A stretch of DNA of 64,000 nucleotides from Sitta carolinensis (GCA_032173965.1 CM063284.1:129727625-129791624), one strand, 5' to 3'; shown: positions 42,739 to 56,400, counted from the first letter of the stretch. Made by a program: numbers and translations. The notes: a model not told the origin generated them from the sequence alone.

Positions 42739-45700
42739 CTGCAAAATCACAAGGTGGGCACTTTACGTGAGGTCACAAGGCCCAGGGAGTGGGGGCAGCA
42801 GGGACAAGCTCCAGGTGCGGGGGAGTCAGAGCCACTGGGGAATTCCTCAAGCCTGATATAGGCACAGACAAGTCTTTAATCACCTGATGCTGCCTGCTAG
42901 CCCATGGTCCATCTGCCCTGTGTCACAGCGGCTTCCCAGAGGAAGTGCGGGTACGGAGGGGAAAATCCTCTCCCAGTAAAGCCCAGCCTGCACTGCTGGC
43001 TGTGAAGGTAGCGCAGAATGACAGACTTGAGCTGAGACACTGAAGGCTGGGAGCCCAGCACTGCCTCAATACCACCTGGCCAGCTTCAATGCAGACTCCC
43101 TCAAGCTTCACTGAGGGGCGGTGATGGCACTCCCCAGGAATACAGCACAGCACTGGAGGCAGGGCACTTTCCTCCTTCAGGGGCTATGGGTGTAAACCAG
43201 AGCCTTGGAACTGTGGCACTTTCAGTGAGACAGATGCAGGTACAAAACCCTTAATAAAGGGTGTCTATGGCTTTAGGGGTACATCTGAAATCACAGTTCT
43301 TATTCTCAACTACATGAGCCTAAGCTAAACCTGACAGCTGTCTTTCACACACAAGCCAATTTATTGCCAGGGCCACTAAATTGACATAAATACACTTGCC
43401 ATCTTTCTAAAGAACTTCCAAGCTGGGCAAAGAGGAATGAGAAGGTAACCTAGCCCTGGGCTCCCTATGAACCTCTCAGTTCAAGCTCTTCACTCAGGCA
43501 GCTGTGATAGGAGCCAGAGGAACTGTGCACATCCACAAAGAAAGGAAAAAAAAAGTCTAGCTCGACTGGGAAACAGAAGAGCAGAACAGCTGAGAGAAGA
43601 AGAATGAACAGAAGAGAGAAAAAAATGCTGAGCAGAACCCATGTGTCTGATGGGCCAAGACAAGAACATCTAATGCACAGCTGTGTAATACAGTGTGTCA
43701 CCTCAGCCTTAGGGAAGGCTCTCCAAGAAGAGATTTTACTGTCTGCAGATGTTGAGAGCCAGCAGCAGTGTTCCCAACAGTCTCTCCATTCCTATTTATG
43801 GGCTTAGTGGTTATTCATTTGTGTGCAGCCAAGGGAAGGCTGATTTAGCATCCCAAAGCAAGGCAGTAAGGAGATCTTTTCTGAAAGGCTGCACACTTCC
43901 TGCCCAGACTAGCAAAACAGAGATTGAGAGGGAATTTTAATTCATCAGGGAGGACAGAGAACTGGTTATAAAGAAGAGAATATTTGGCAGCAGAATAAAG
44001 GGGGCTAAACTTGTTATGCATAAACATGCATTGGGAATACAAAGGGTTTCCAGCCACCAGAGAAATCACATATTGCAGTGGTCTTACACTAGGAGCTGGA
44101 AGGGAAGAAATCCCATTTATGATGGCACTTAATAAATACAGGAAAGGGATTATCTGACATATAACAGTTTTGCCAAGGAAGGCTTAAGGACCTGGCAGAC
44201 CCTTCCCAGTCCTCTGCCCTCTGTTCCAGTCCTCTGTTCTTTTATTGCTCTTTTATTGCCCAGTTCTGATCACAATGTACTCCCTCTGCCAGAGCACTGC
44301 AGTTTGTCCAAAAAGCTACTAGATGAATTTTAATGTTTATCTCGGATTTATGCTCATCATTTCCTTACCTGCCACTGAAACTTCACGGCACCTGACAAGG
44401 TCACTTTTGTTGCCAACCAAAATAATGGGGATGTCTTCTTTCTGGCGTGCCCTGCGGAGCTGTATTCTGAGTTCAGAGGCCTTCTCGAAGCTTGCTCGGT
44501 CCGTGATGGAGTAGACGATCAAGTAGGCGTCTCCCACTTGCATGCAATGGTCTCGAATCCATTCTCCCTCACGCTGCTCAAATTAAATGGTCAGACATCG
44601 TTATGCCCAGAGCAGATTTTACTTAGAAAGTAAAACATTAGAGAATCCAAATGCATTCCTGCTGTAAACTGTAATGGGTATGGTTTGAATCACAGTTATA
44701 CTACAAGTAATTCCAATGTGGTGATGGTATGAATACTTCACCACAAAGGAGGGCAAAAACTTGCCCCAGATAATTTATTGTGCTGGCTTTAGGCTGGAAT
44801 GAGCACGGTCTGGAAATAAAGCTTGAATGTTTTGTTTTATGATTTAAAAAAAATGAAGACTTGCACTTCTCAGGCTCCCAGTGCAGAGCCATTAGGCATG
44901 TTTGCCTTGATGTGGGCTAGGGTTAATCCTATATATTTCCTGATTCTGCTGTACAGAAACACTTATTTTCTTTACCAAAGGAAACTTATTTTTATATTTG
45001 CAGTTATTCATATATGTTTTCCTTTCAGCATTTGACTAGAACAAATTAAAGTACCTTATTATCCCACATGTCGAGCAGTATAACAGTCGCACTTTCCCCA
45101 TCCACCATCAGAGTTCTTTCATACGTGTCTTCTGGAAAGAAAAGCAGAAAAGTTTGTGATATATTATTTTTGTCATCATATACATTACAAAAATCCAAGC
45201 TGATGAATGTGGGGGGTTTGTTCACAGAGTTATTGAGCCAAATTTTAGGCCGGCTCACATCCAGTTCTTTCCTCATTTCCATCAGCACTGAATCTGTGCT
45301 CTGTTCATTATTGGTTGCCTTACTTTCCATGATAGATGAAGGAGGCTGAAAGATCAGGAAACAAAATGTTCATTATTTTGGCTGATAGTCTCTTTATCTT
45401 ATGTGGGAGAGAGAAAATAGAACCAGTGGAAGAAATAACCAAAGGCTGAACATTTGCCCCATGGGAGCAGCAGAGTCCAGCGAGGCTGAGTAATGGAAAA
45501 TATTTGCTTTCACTTTAGCATGGACAATTTACGGGTGAACAGTCACTGCTGCTGAGAGCAATACAACGAACAGCCTACCAAGTGAGGAGGAGAGGGTGTT
45601 GTGAGACAACAGCTGTTGAGTTTGAGAGAGACTGAGACTTCTCTTGCACACTCTCTCCCATAACAGACTTTCCCACATCACCTTTGATGTCAAACAGCAC

Positions 45701-48521
45701 AAAAATGAAAAAAGCATAGGTCAGTTATTTTGTACTGCAGCCATAAATATTCATACCTAGATGATAAAACTCTGCCTAGATCTATGGGGTCTGTTGCCAC
45801 TCTGAATTTTGATCAACCCTTGCTGTGAAATCTTCAAATACCACTCTTTCTTCTTTCCATCACAACTGGGGACATTAGGATGACAAGTGAGGGGTTTGGA
45901 CCCATTTCTAATATCACACACTAGTGGTCAGTGAAAAAAAAGCCAGTCTTAAGGTACTGCAGCATTTAAAGGATCTGTCCCAACCACACTTGTAGATAGG
46001 GCTGTGTCTAGCCTGTGCCTCACAAGACTTCTGCCGTGCACTGATGAAGTGAACTTTCCCCTAAATTGTAATCAGAGCCTTTCCTCAAAGCTAGGGATCT
46101 ACATCCCAGCAAAAGAATAAGTCAAAAATATTACACATTTAAAATAATATCAAATGGAGCCCATGCTTAAAATGTCAAGACTAAAAAGACCGAGCTAATC
46201 ACTAGGAGTGGTTTCCCTTGAGGTCCCAAGAATATGAGGCTTGTGTTCATGAGTTAGCTTCATCTTAGTCAGTAGCAAAGCCTCTCCATAGAAGCAGCTG
46301 TGCTCCTCTGTGAGCTGGCTACCCTGAAATTATCCTCTCCTATAATAAAATCTCCAGTGTTTAAGCTAAAGTTCCAGTTTGTAAAGCTAAAGTAAATAGT
46401 TTCTTCAAGTGACCAAGCATCTGTGTGAGAATAAGCTCCATGCACACCAGAGGACAAAATCCAGAAGACTCCTTCTGCACTGCATTACATATAGAGAAGC
46501 TACAAATGCATAATCACACTCCTTGAAAATACTATGCCTAAATAATCATATTCAGCACTGATTTGCACCTTGGTCAGTCCTAAGGAACTTCTGTAGAATA
46601 TAAAACACACTGAAAGTGAGCACTTAGTTCAATTCATGCTGTTTTTGAAGCTGACACTAAAAAAGGCGAGAGATAACAGCAAGACTTCCAATTATCTCTT
46701 CAGAGCGGGCCTTGAAAATCTGTCACTGCTATGCTCCAAGAAATGCCACTGGGAGTGCAATGGAAAAATGAAAACACATGGTTTCACATGAAGGAGAAGA
46801 AAACTGGCTGACAGGGATGTACAAAGCAAATCAGCTGCAATTTGTGATGGCTTGTCCAAGGACCCTACTCTACTTCAGTCATTTAGCACTAGGAAACATT
46901 TTATCAGAGATACTCCAGGCTGAGGAGCTGGTAGAACTATAGGAAAAGTTGATTGCAGAAGCTGAAAGCAGAACACACCTAAATCAGTGAATTTCAAATC
47001 CCCCAAAGGCACAAATCTCTGTCTCCCCAGACTGAGACAGCAAGCAAGGAAAATGTGAGTCCGACCTTCCTGATAACTGGACTTTTTTAAATCCTGGGCA
47101 AAACTTCCCTAACTGGAGAGTTAAACACACAAAAAAGAAGCTGTCTTTCCTATGCCCCACTGAAGGCTGGAAGAGTAGCCCAGAAATTCTCTGTGGTAGC
47201 GCTGTCACCATCACACCAAGGGAATACAGGCAGGAGACAGAAGGGATATGGGAGAGACAAAGAAAGCCCTGCACACTGACAAACAAAACCCAGCAGCAAA
47301 CTGCATGTCCCCTGAAAGCAACAGCAACTATGTCCTTAGAGACACAGCAGATTTCTGTGGCAGCACAACCTTTCCACAGCAACATCCTGCACAAAATATA
47401 GCTCAGGACTTGGTGCTATAGTTTCACCTTCTGCATTGTCTGATCTTTGGGATTAAAAGAACACTTTGCAATCCTAAACAAAGCAAGGGGGGAAAGCAAG
47501 GGGGAAGCATCAAAGAGAACTCTACAAATTGTCTTTTTCCCAGCAGTGGGCAACAGGAATTTTCCTACTCTGTTGAAGGACTTTTATCTTTATTCCTCCT
47601 GGAGCAGCCCACACTGTGCAAGTAACATGAAACAAGATTTTTACTCAAGATGTTATGTATTTGACTCAAAGTCTATAGAGCCTGTGCTAAAGCGATGTCT
47701 TTATACAGAAATACTAAGATAACTTCTAATGGCAAATATTTTGGAAGTTACTTTTTCTTTTTATAGGACTTTAAAGTATTTAATTCTTGTAAATCGTGAG
47801 GACCTTCAGTTGTTTTCTCTCCCACAAGGAAAGCTAGAGTGGGACACAAATGTTGGACCAGCATGACAGCCAAAGCAGACTCTTGTGTAGCATTATCACA
47901 GGCAGGAATGAGGCAGTATCTAGCAGGTATTTTGTAATGAAAGAGCATGGGAATCTGAATTGCTGTCTTTCAGTGGCTTCCAAGCATTGTTGGAGAGTAT
48001 CTCACTCATCTTATTTTGATTTCTTATTCTCTTAAAAGAATGTTTGAGTTCAATCAGTTTTGATGATCAGACCCAAATGTTTGCTACCTCTGGCTTATAT
48101 TAAATGGCCTCTCTCTTTTTCTGTGCCAATTACTAGAGGCAAAGCTGACTGCAAGCAAACACCAACACCCAGGCCATAATTACCTACCTCCCAGCACCTC
48201 ACAGTCACTGTCAATGCTGTCGTGCACCCCTGCAAAGATGTTGGCCAGCGAGGACTTCCCCACGCCATGCTCCCCGATCAGCACCACCCGGTAGCAGTTG
48301 CTGCCAGACTCGGAGGAGATGACGGAGTCGGATGACTCCGAGGACCAGCTCCTCCTGTAATATTCATCAGGACTGATGGTGTATCGTTTCTGTGGGTTGT
48401 ACTCATTGGAGTCTTTCTGGACCAGCAGATTCTTTCCATCAGCAGGGATGCTCCATCGCTGCTGCTGCTGGTGCAGACTGCTGTTGTGGGTGCGACGCAT
48501 GGTAACGTTGTTGAGAGTCAT
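42461..48521 (-). CDS. GEM: GTP-binding protein GEM (RGK family), complete, 297 aa in 4 coding exons
   Basis: The coding sequence is the join of 48188-48521, 45055-45131, 44369-44573 and 42461-42738 on the minus strand. All junctions are GT-AG and all phases agree. GEM is a Ras-related GTPase that binds the beta subunit of voltage-gated Ca2+ channels and reduces their current, and also restrains Rho-kinase signalling. It is membrane and cytoskeleton associated. Visible motifs: P-loop GEHGVGKS at 83-90, an atypical switch II DMWDN at 132-136 in place of DXXG, NKSD at 192-195 and ETSA at 220-223. The basic calmodulin-binding tail KARRFWGKIVAKN and the RGK terminal motif KSKSCHDLSVL follow. The length is one residue more than the human protein as I recall it. 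The C-terminus has no CAAX box, as is normal for RGK proteins. RRAD is excluded by the N-terminus (MTLNNVTM, QQQQRWSIPADG). Confidence 0.98.
42739..44368 (-). other. GEM: GEM intron 4
   Basis: The 1.6 kb intron has donor GTAAGG and acceptor GATTTTGCAG. No repeat or exon is recognised. Confidence 0.8.
44369..44573 (-). CDS. GEM: GEM exon 4
   Basis: The 205-nt exon encodes residues 138-205, beginning REGEWIRDHCMQVGDAYLIV and including SFEKASELRIQLRRARQKED and VGNKSDLVRCREVSVA. I placed the acceptor at GAGCAG/CGTGAG because this keeps the five-residue spacing before the W-x-x-D-H-C segment found in GEM. The alternative AG four to five bases further in would shift the frame. The upstream pyrimidine tract is weak. 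Confidence 0.93.
45055..45131 (-). CDS. GEM: GEM exon 3
   Basis: The 77-nt exon completes the split codon for E112 and encodes DTYERTLMVDGESATVILLD and MWDNK. Acceptor TTCTTTCCAG, donor AAG/GTACTT. It contains the RGK-specific switch II replacement. Confidence 0.98.
45132..48187 (-). other. GEM: GEM intron 2
   Basis: The 3.06 kb intron has donor GTAGGT and acceptor TTTCCAG. Nothing recognisable is inside it. Confidence 0.8.
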
Positions 48522-48530
48522 TTTCAACCC
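48188..48530 (-). CDS. GEM: GEM exon 2 (start codon; CDS 48188-48521)
   Basis: The acceptor TTTCTTACTAG precedes 9 nt of 5' UTR (GGGTTGAAA), then the ATG at 48521. It encodes residues 1-111 plus one base: MTLNNVTMRRTHNSS, QQQQRWSIPADGKNLL, RRSWSSESSDSVISSESG and the P-loop GEHGVGKSS. The in-frame TTG just upstream is not an ATG, so the start at 48521, matching human MTLNNVTM, is chosen. Confidence 0.97.
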
Positions 48531-50243
48531 CTAGTAAGAAATAGGGAAATCACAAATGTTACCCACAAAATATGTAGAAATGTACTAGCTTCAAGGGGCC
48601 ACATCATGCCCCTCTGTATGGACCTAATATGTGAGAAAAGAAAAACTAGCCTTTCTGCACTCTTTTGTACTTGGTGGTGCACAACGAAATATTTTGCTTA
48701 CTAGCTAGTGAAACAGAGCCTGTTTCCTAAAGATAACACCACTCTCACACGCTAAATCCTATCTTGTTTTGCCTTCACTAGCTCAGGGCTGTGCTAGGTG
48801 CAGCCCAGTCCTGGAAAGAGGGAGGCATTGCTGTGTCCCAGGAGGAGAAGGAAGGGACATTGCTCACCACACCAGTCCTGCACAGCAGCTGCAGCCCTGC
48901 TGAAAGACTGCCTGTGGTACAGGCAATGCCCCCTCCTTTTGGCTTGCCTGGGGACAAACAGACACACTGGTCTCAGCTGCCTCTAACTGCCAGTGTACAG
49001 CATCTTTCTCATTGTCTCAGCTGAGAGCTGGAACTCTTGGGAAAGCAATACAGCATAATTCACTGCACTCTCAGACAACCCTGGTGCAAAAAGTAATGCA
49101 AGCAAGTCTTGCTGTGATAGGGTGGATTTGGGTCTTGTCTGTGGCCAGGTAAAGAAAGAACGGTTCTGCCTCAGGCAGTGACTTTTCAGCTGGAAAAAAA
49201 GGAGGATGTAATGAAATCCAACAGCTTCTCTGAGGAGGTACAAGTTATAGCTTCTACAGGAGATAACTGGGAGAAAAGGCGCATTAATTTATAGAAATTA
49301 AATCAATAACTTCATTACTGCACAATTAATTAGATAGATTCACTCTTCTTACATAAGCCTACCTCTTAATTACATTTTACTCAGCAAAGTCTATTTTGCC
49401 TTGCTTGGAGGCAGAGAGAGTGATGTCATTCTCACAGGCCAATAGCTAAGCTACCATTTTCAGGAAAGTTACTTTGATGCATACCATTGCCCAAAATGAC
49501 CATTATTTAGACATTTTTCTTTTTTGTGCTTTATCTGATGTTTGTCAGCTCTCTCCTCCATATCAGTAAACAGGATAATTGTTCATAAAACTCACCCAGC
49601 CACTTTCATACCTCAATAATACGTGATGAACAATAAAAAGCACAGTAAAGCAACATGTACAAATTGGTATTCTTCTTCATACAAAACTGTCTGAAAACTT
49701 CTGTGAATAAATTCCCAGCAGGACCTTGGACAATTATATAGAAAAAGCAATGTCTGAACTTATTACAGCATACACAATATTTTCTCTGTGCACAATTCTG
49801 GGCCAAAATGAGATCGTTTGCTTGGTCCTAGTCACAGTAACTTTGTCAGTGAGAAATAAATCTAAAGAAGAAATCATGCACTAAGCAAAGGCTGCTTCAC
49901 AAACAAAATTATATATTTACTGTGGTTGAATTCTCAAATGAACTTTTCCTTGCAGTATCCTCATTGAAAAGACCAGATGAAAAAAAGCCAGATTCGATTC
50001 AGTCAAACAACAGAGAGTAACTCACAACCTGGAACAAGCAGTCACTCTCGAAATCATCACAAACACAAACATTTTACAATTTAGCCTCCAACAAATTGTC
50101 ATCCCTCATTAAAAAAAAACCCAAACGAGTCCCTATGACCCACTGTGCTCCAAGTTCAAACTGGTTTTGCTACCCCATACTGCATTTAGCTGCCTGGGTC
50201 TCCAGCACCTCCAGCAAGAGGCTGGGTCCAAACCCACTCTTAC
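48531..50243 (-). other. GEM: GEM intron 1
   Basis: The 1.7 kb intron runs between the 5' UTR exon and the first coding exon, with donor GTAAGAG and acceptor TTACTAG. No repeat is recognised. Confidence 0.65.
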
Positions 50244-50363
50244 TTGTGCCCGGCTCCTGCAGCCAGTCCGGTCCTTCGCTCCCACTGCCCTTCTCTCTCG
50301 GTGGGCTGTGACACACTGAGCAGCTCTGCCGAAGTAAATCCTCTCCTGCTTTGGGGCTGCCTC
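50244..50363 (-). other. GEM: GEM exon 1, 5' UTR (predicted)
   Basis: The stretch starts about 26-30 bases after a TATA box and ends at GGCACAA/GTAAGAG, a good splice donor. It is moderately GC-rich, without ATG-initiated coding continuity. The exact transcription start is inferred from the TATA position only. Confidence 0.65.
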
Positions 50364-50388
50364 TTTAATTCTTTTTCAGCAAACCTGG

Positions 50389-50394
50389 TTTATA
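50389..50394 (-). promoter_or_regulatory. GEM: GEM TATA box
   Basis: The minus strand reads GCTTAATATAAACC, with TATAAA at these positions. It lies 145 bases upstream of the predicted exon 1 donor. It fits an inducible TATA-type promoter. Confidence 0.7.
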
Positions 50395-50427
50395 TTAAGC
50401 CCATCTGATCAGAGACAGGGCTTTTCC

Positions 50428-50437
50428 GTGACGTGGC
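50428..50437 (-). promoter_or_regulatory. GEM: CRE-like site in GEM promoter
   Basis: The minus strand reads GCCACGTCAC and the plus strand GTGACGTGGC, containing TGACGT, the core of a cAMP response element. It is about 35-40 bases upstream of the TATA box, a usual position for a CREB/ATF site. GEM is known as a rapidly induced gene, so the site is plausible. Confidence 0.6.
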
Positions 50438-50440
50438 TGG

Positions 50441-53400
50441 CCTTTCCATACAACAGCCAGCCCCCAGCTGGGAGGAAGCAGACATGCAGAAGAGAAAAAA
50501 CTTGCAAACAATCTCAAAAGACTTACTCAAAATCATGTGATTGTTTTAATATTGCCAGTAAAATAAACATTTTTAGTCCTTGCATGATGAAAACAGGAAA
50601 GTGGAACAAAAATAAATCATACATGGCATTTAGCCTCAGACAGCTTTTAATTCAAATGTTATCAAAATTAATGATGATTTAAAAATTACCTAAGTTTATT
50701 TAATGCATGAAATCCTGTAGATGCATTATGTATCTGTTCTCTGTCTGCAAAACACACTTAACCCCTGCTGGACAAAACATTTCTCTGGAATAAAATATCT
50801 GAATGTTATTTTGAAATAATTTGGAAGTAGGGGCTTTGTTGGGGTTTTGTTTCTTTGTTTTTAAAGCTCCAGTATTTACAAACCTGTTATTCTCTGTCAG
50901 CCTCCAAGTGACTGTACCCAGTTTCCTGAACAGCATAACCATCTCTCCCTCACTTCTGCTTCCAATATTTTTCTACCAAGGGCTTGAAAAGACATCCAAC
51001 CATGAATTCGGTGTTACTGAAGCTGGATATTGGCAAAGATGCATCAGAACACACGAAGTCTGCACAAAGTCAAACAGTGTTGATGCTGTTGATGCTGTGC
51101 ACAGGAACAATCACTATATAGTGTGCATGCCACAAACCCAGGGTCTGGTCCTTAAACTTTTATAGCCTCATAGCTGATTGGCAGAAGAAATTTTGGCAGA
51201 AGGAAAAAATCCAAACCTGTTGAAACTTGTAACAACATACTCCTTCATTAACAAAGGAAGAGTAAGAAACTGTGACAGAACTGCTTGCTAGGGCTACCAC
51301 AACTTTTGTATAAGTATACATAAACCCTGTAGTCAGCTCCCAGTTATCCAAACTTTGGATTAAATATGAGGTCCTACAGCTTTCTTTTATATTTACCTAT
51401 TTACATTTTATATTTATAATTATATTTACAATCTCATAGTCCCTGAATCTAATAGGGTAAGTTCTTATCCTAGAAAGTCTGAACAACTTTGTCTTTAAGC
51501 AGGGGAAATAATTTTTTTCCATGCTACAGGCAAACAAATCTTTAACTGACAATGTAACCTTTATTGAAGGGAGAACTGATGTGCAGAAAATATCTCTTGT
51601 TAACACTGCAATTGAAATCTCCTTGCTTTGTTTCCCCTTCGGTTTTATTGCATCCCTGTGTCTCTCATGAGGATTTTCAGGGACCTCCTGAGCCATTCTC
51701 AAGTTTTAAATGCCAAGAGCTTTTCACAAAATAGTAGGTACTCATAAATGTACATGGAAATTATGCAGATCTACCAAGGGTAGAATTGAGCAAAAATATG
51801 CCCTGATTTTCCTTCACCTGTATTTCAGCACTTGGCAGCATCTAAACTGGCCCCAGGTCCTGCATCTTCACCTCACCTGTCTCTTAGACATCAGGCCCTG
51901 GGCCTCTGCTGCTGAGTGATGATCCCAAAGAACACAAAGTGCATCCCTCTGTGTAGGTTGTACAGAGGGGCTTGCAATACTTACTGCACAAAACATAACT
52001 ACATCTCTCTCCAGGAAGGTTTGTGGCATGGACAGTACTTTGTAAAAATACTTTTCCTGTTGGCATACTCAACTGAAGTTGTTTGTTTTTCTGAAACATG
52101 CTGGAAACCATGAAGGTGAGTGGGTGGTTGGTGTTCTACTCTCTGCACCTTAGGTTTGAATAGCTCTCTATAAGTTGTCTGTAATTGTCACTGTTGAGTG
52201 AATAAAGCAAAATCTGTCCACTGCAGGGCTGGAGAGATTTATGGCCAGAGTGATTGCAGCAGAACTGCAGGCTCTAATGTCTCACCCAAATGTTTAACAT
52301 ATATCACAGCGGAAAGTGCAGACAGAAGAAATAAACCAAAGTCAGAAAAGCCTTTGTGTTTAGTTGTAGTTACTGTTAGATTAGGAATTGCTAGACGTCA
52401 TCTTTCATATCCTCTTCATAAAATTCAAGGCAGACAAAGAAAACATGTCTCTCCAGAACCACACAATATATCTCTTCCATAAAGCCCTCCAGAAGGGTTG
52501 TCCCAACATGGCACGAAGTGCTTGTACTTGGGGAACTTGCACATGTTTTCTTTTGTACTGTCTCTGCTGAGCCTATTTTGTTTTTCCAACTGGATAATTA
52601 ACTCTCCAGGTCCCATTCTGCACTACACATTCACAGGATGAAGCATTTTTGCCATCAGCACTCATGAGTTTCACTCACTCTGTCTGTGGGGGAAACACTT
52701 TCTTACTTGTTTTTAAAACTAGGGAGAGATGCAGCCTTTTTAGCCTCCTGGTACCTACAAGGAATAACAACAGGTTGATTACTGAAATATATGAACTGAG
52801 TCCTTTTCGGGGACAAAACCAATCCCACAGATGGATGGAGACTGCTGCAGTCCTGGGTTGTTCAGCCCTTTTGCACTCTTTGCTGGTCAACACTTCTGCA
52901 AGTCTTGTGCCTGCCCAAGACACAGGCAGGAGAAGAGACAAACCATAAGGCCACTGCTGTCGCAAAGCACACGAGTGCTTGAATGTAACTGCCTGGTGCA
53001 ATACTGAAATTCAGGGGCATCATTTTTCTTCCATCTTATCCACTCTCTGTCTCATTAATCACATCTTAAAGGAATTCTCCCTGCAGCCAGGATGAAGTAA
53101 ACATTGCAGAGAAGCAACTCTGTAATCTTTCCCCAACCAATTACAATTAGACCAGGTGATGCCCAGAGCAATTAGGTGGAAATTTTCCATTGGATATAAA
53201 GCAGTGCTTTTTAGCTGGCACTTAATTAGCCAGTTTGAATTTATGTGTATGATGGCAGAAGTAGTTCCTCAAACTTTCTGGTGTAATGGCTGTCCACAGA
53301 GAGGACATAAATCATCTTGGAGTGGGAGGGAAATTCAGGGAGGAAAAAAATCTAAAAATAAGAAAAGACAAAATTCAGGTTTCTTTCAATGAAAACTGAA

Positions 53401-56400
53401 TGCAGCATGTTTGAAAGTTCTCTTTCTCCCTATACATCCAGCAGAGGAGTTCACCTTCATCTTTCCCCTCAGAAGGCCTGACTTAGTAGACTTTGTTCCC
53501 CATAGAGAGTTGCCTGCACAGGCAAGGAATGAAGTCTGCCCTCCTTACTCTCCTCCAGACCATTGTGACATTTCAGATTTTGCTCTGCTTCTTACATCTG
53601 GCAGTGCTGGCAGGCCCCTGGCTATTCTCAGCCCTACCAACAACAGCAGCTATTGATGGAAATTAATTTGGTTGCTGGGCTGGATAGTGCAGGACACATT
53701 GGGAGTGCCCACAGTCGCTGCATGCCCTAGGGAAGCTGCTCCATTGTCATGACATTGAATGACTATGCAGTCACTCCTACTGCACAGGAGGCCACAGGCA
53801 GCATGGTGAGCAAATGTAGAACAAAAGGCAAAAATAGATGTGGGATGAAGCAGCACTGGGCCCACAGCAGTGGGACCATTGGATTATTTACACCAATTTA
53901 TGCCTACAGCTTTGCCTTTGCCTACCCCAACTCATATCCAAAGACTCAGGATGAAGTTTCATACTGCCTGAAAAGGTACAAGGGATCAAACACTCAGACT
54001 GGGATGGATGAGGTAGGGAAATGAAGGATTATGTGCCTGAGGTAAATTACTGAGGGTCTTGAGAAGTGGACAGGGCAGAGAAAGACACTGAGAAATTAAG
54101 GAATAATAAAACATTTTAAGGGAAACAATCAGAAGCACCTGAAAGTGCCAGCATCCAATCTAAAAAATATCCATTGCTCTTTTCAGCAGAGTAGATTTGG
54201 TAGACTTTGTTCCTAGAGTTGCTTGCAGGGAGTACCAAATTTGTTCCACGAGCTTCTTTCCTTCCACATCACAGCAGCATTTTTGCAATTCTTTAACTGA
54301 GCACTAAAAGCAGAATATGAACCTTTGGTGATGAGCACAAGGGTAGGGAAGAAGCACTGATCTGTACTCCTTGTGCACAAGTTAGCTGTAAAAGTCAGCA
54401 TTAGAACTCTCAAGGAATAGGATTGCCTTTAATCAGCTGACTCATTGGAGAACCCCTTATTAGTCTATTACTTGAAGATAATCTGGATTTTGATGTCCTA
54501 AAAGGAATGTGTGTTCTATATCTGTGCACTGCAGAGCTCTGTTGACTATTACGGGTGTCCAAAGGTATTGTCCCCATTAATGCATTAAGCCAGTACAGTG
54601 GAAGACTCAGCAGAAAATGAGAAATGATCAGACAGGGGCAGCAATGCAGTTCAGTTTATAATAAAATAAAAGTTACTTTTTAGTCTGGTTAGCTGAAAAG
54701 AAATTAAAACAACTGTCATCTTTGAGGGGGGAAAAGAGAGCAATGATAAAGAGTAAATGGCAAAACTGTATTATTTCAGTAAGAGTTACTTAGCAAAAGG
54801 ACTGCCTATTTCCCACTCTTGCACTCAATGACATTAATGAATTCTGCCAATAATTGTCCAGGGAATGGGATTAAGTCATATATGACATAAACAAATGTGC
54901 TTTTCAATGCAAATTTAAAAAAAAATCATAATATACTAATAATAGTAGGATGTAAGCTAGCCATAAATGTTCTTCAAATACTGAGGTAAAAAAACCTTTA
55001 GATGAATGGCACCAGCACAGAAGATTTTTTTGTAGCTGGGGTCTTTGTAGTATGCCACAGACCTCAGTGCAATCAGGTTCAGGAGCCGCTGTCTCCTTTG
55101 CAGCTACAGGATTCACAGAATTTTATACCTTCATTTTATACCACTAAGTGAAGATGGTAATTTAACAATAGGAAACAGCTGCATCACAAACCATAGGCTA
55201 GAAACTTCATCAGAACAATGATCTTGTTCTGATCTTCAGAACTGTTCAAGGGAGATCCAGAAAAAGGTCTTTTGCTCCAAATGTAATTTCTTCTTCACTG
55301 TGGTGTCCAAGACTCTCACACTGAATGCAACCAGCAATAATTATAAATACTCAGGCATATTCACACAAAAATACAAAGAAAGGCATCAAAACCCTGCCAA
55401 TAGAAGCAAATCTACTTTAAAAATATTCCATGTGGTGGTGAGATCTTTACTTTCAGGTCCTGATTGCATTTATCGACACAACAAGCCAGCCTGGGATAGC
55501 AAAAGAGCACCACTGAGCTCTCTGACACACCTTGGCTTGCAAAACACCTTCTGGTTTGCATCATCAAAAATATTTTGGACTTGTTGTCTGAATGGAGGAG
55601 TCCCATTTCTGGGTCAAGGCTGACATGGGGTCCCAGGAAGGGTGGAGGAGCCCTGGGAGGACGGGCAAGGCTGTGGGTGTCTTCAGGACCTCAACCCCCA
55701 CTTGGTGCACTCCTTGAGGAAAGATGGTGGCACATGATTGAGGCAGAGCTGAGTTTGCTTGGGCTGGTTCAGTCCAGGTCACACCAGATCTTTTACTCAC
55801 ATTTGCCCCAGGAGAAAAGTGACATGCTAAAACACGTCACACAAAACACATGGCAGTGGCTAAACCAGCCCTTCCTCCAAAACATCAGGTCACAGCTGGG
55901 GTGTGGTGTCTGGGTGTCATATCCTTCCCCAGCTCTCTTTACTGTGCAGTCAACCAGCAGTTACAAAACCACAGCTAAATATGGTCTTCTTGGAGGGAGC
56001 TCTCATCTCTCCCCGTTTACAGTATCACCCACCCAACGTCCCTGGTTCAGCGGGCCGGCTGCCTGCTTGCCACACTAGCACCTAGTAAAGTGATGCTTCA
56101 TGTGATTGCTCAATGATTCACTGCCTTGTTTGGATTTTCTGGCTCCTGGGCTCATGTTTATCAGCAAAACACACACTCTCCAGTGTCAGGCTTTAAGCGG
56201 ATTGGAGCCATACAAAATGCCTTTGAGCAAGATGCTCTACACAGTCAGGCGTAAATGATGTCTATTTAATTGAACAACAGCACCTCTTTTATTTACATGG
56301 CTTTACCCTTATGTCATTCATCATGTACTTTCCACTTTCCAAAACGTAAGATGCGATAATGAACATATAACAGAAGATACATAGTTTATTTTCTTCTTGA

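Noticed and set aside
55575..56078. Plus-strand open frame of 167 codons upstream of GEM
   Set aside because: The translation shows no known motif, and overlapping open frames occur on the other strand. Nothing supports coding use.
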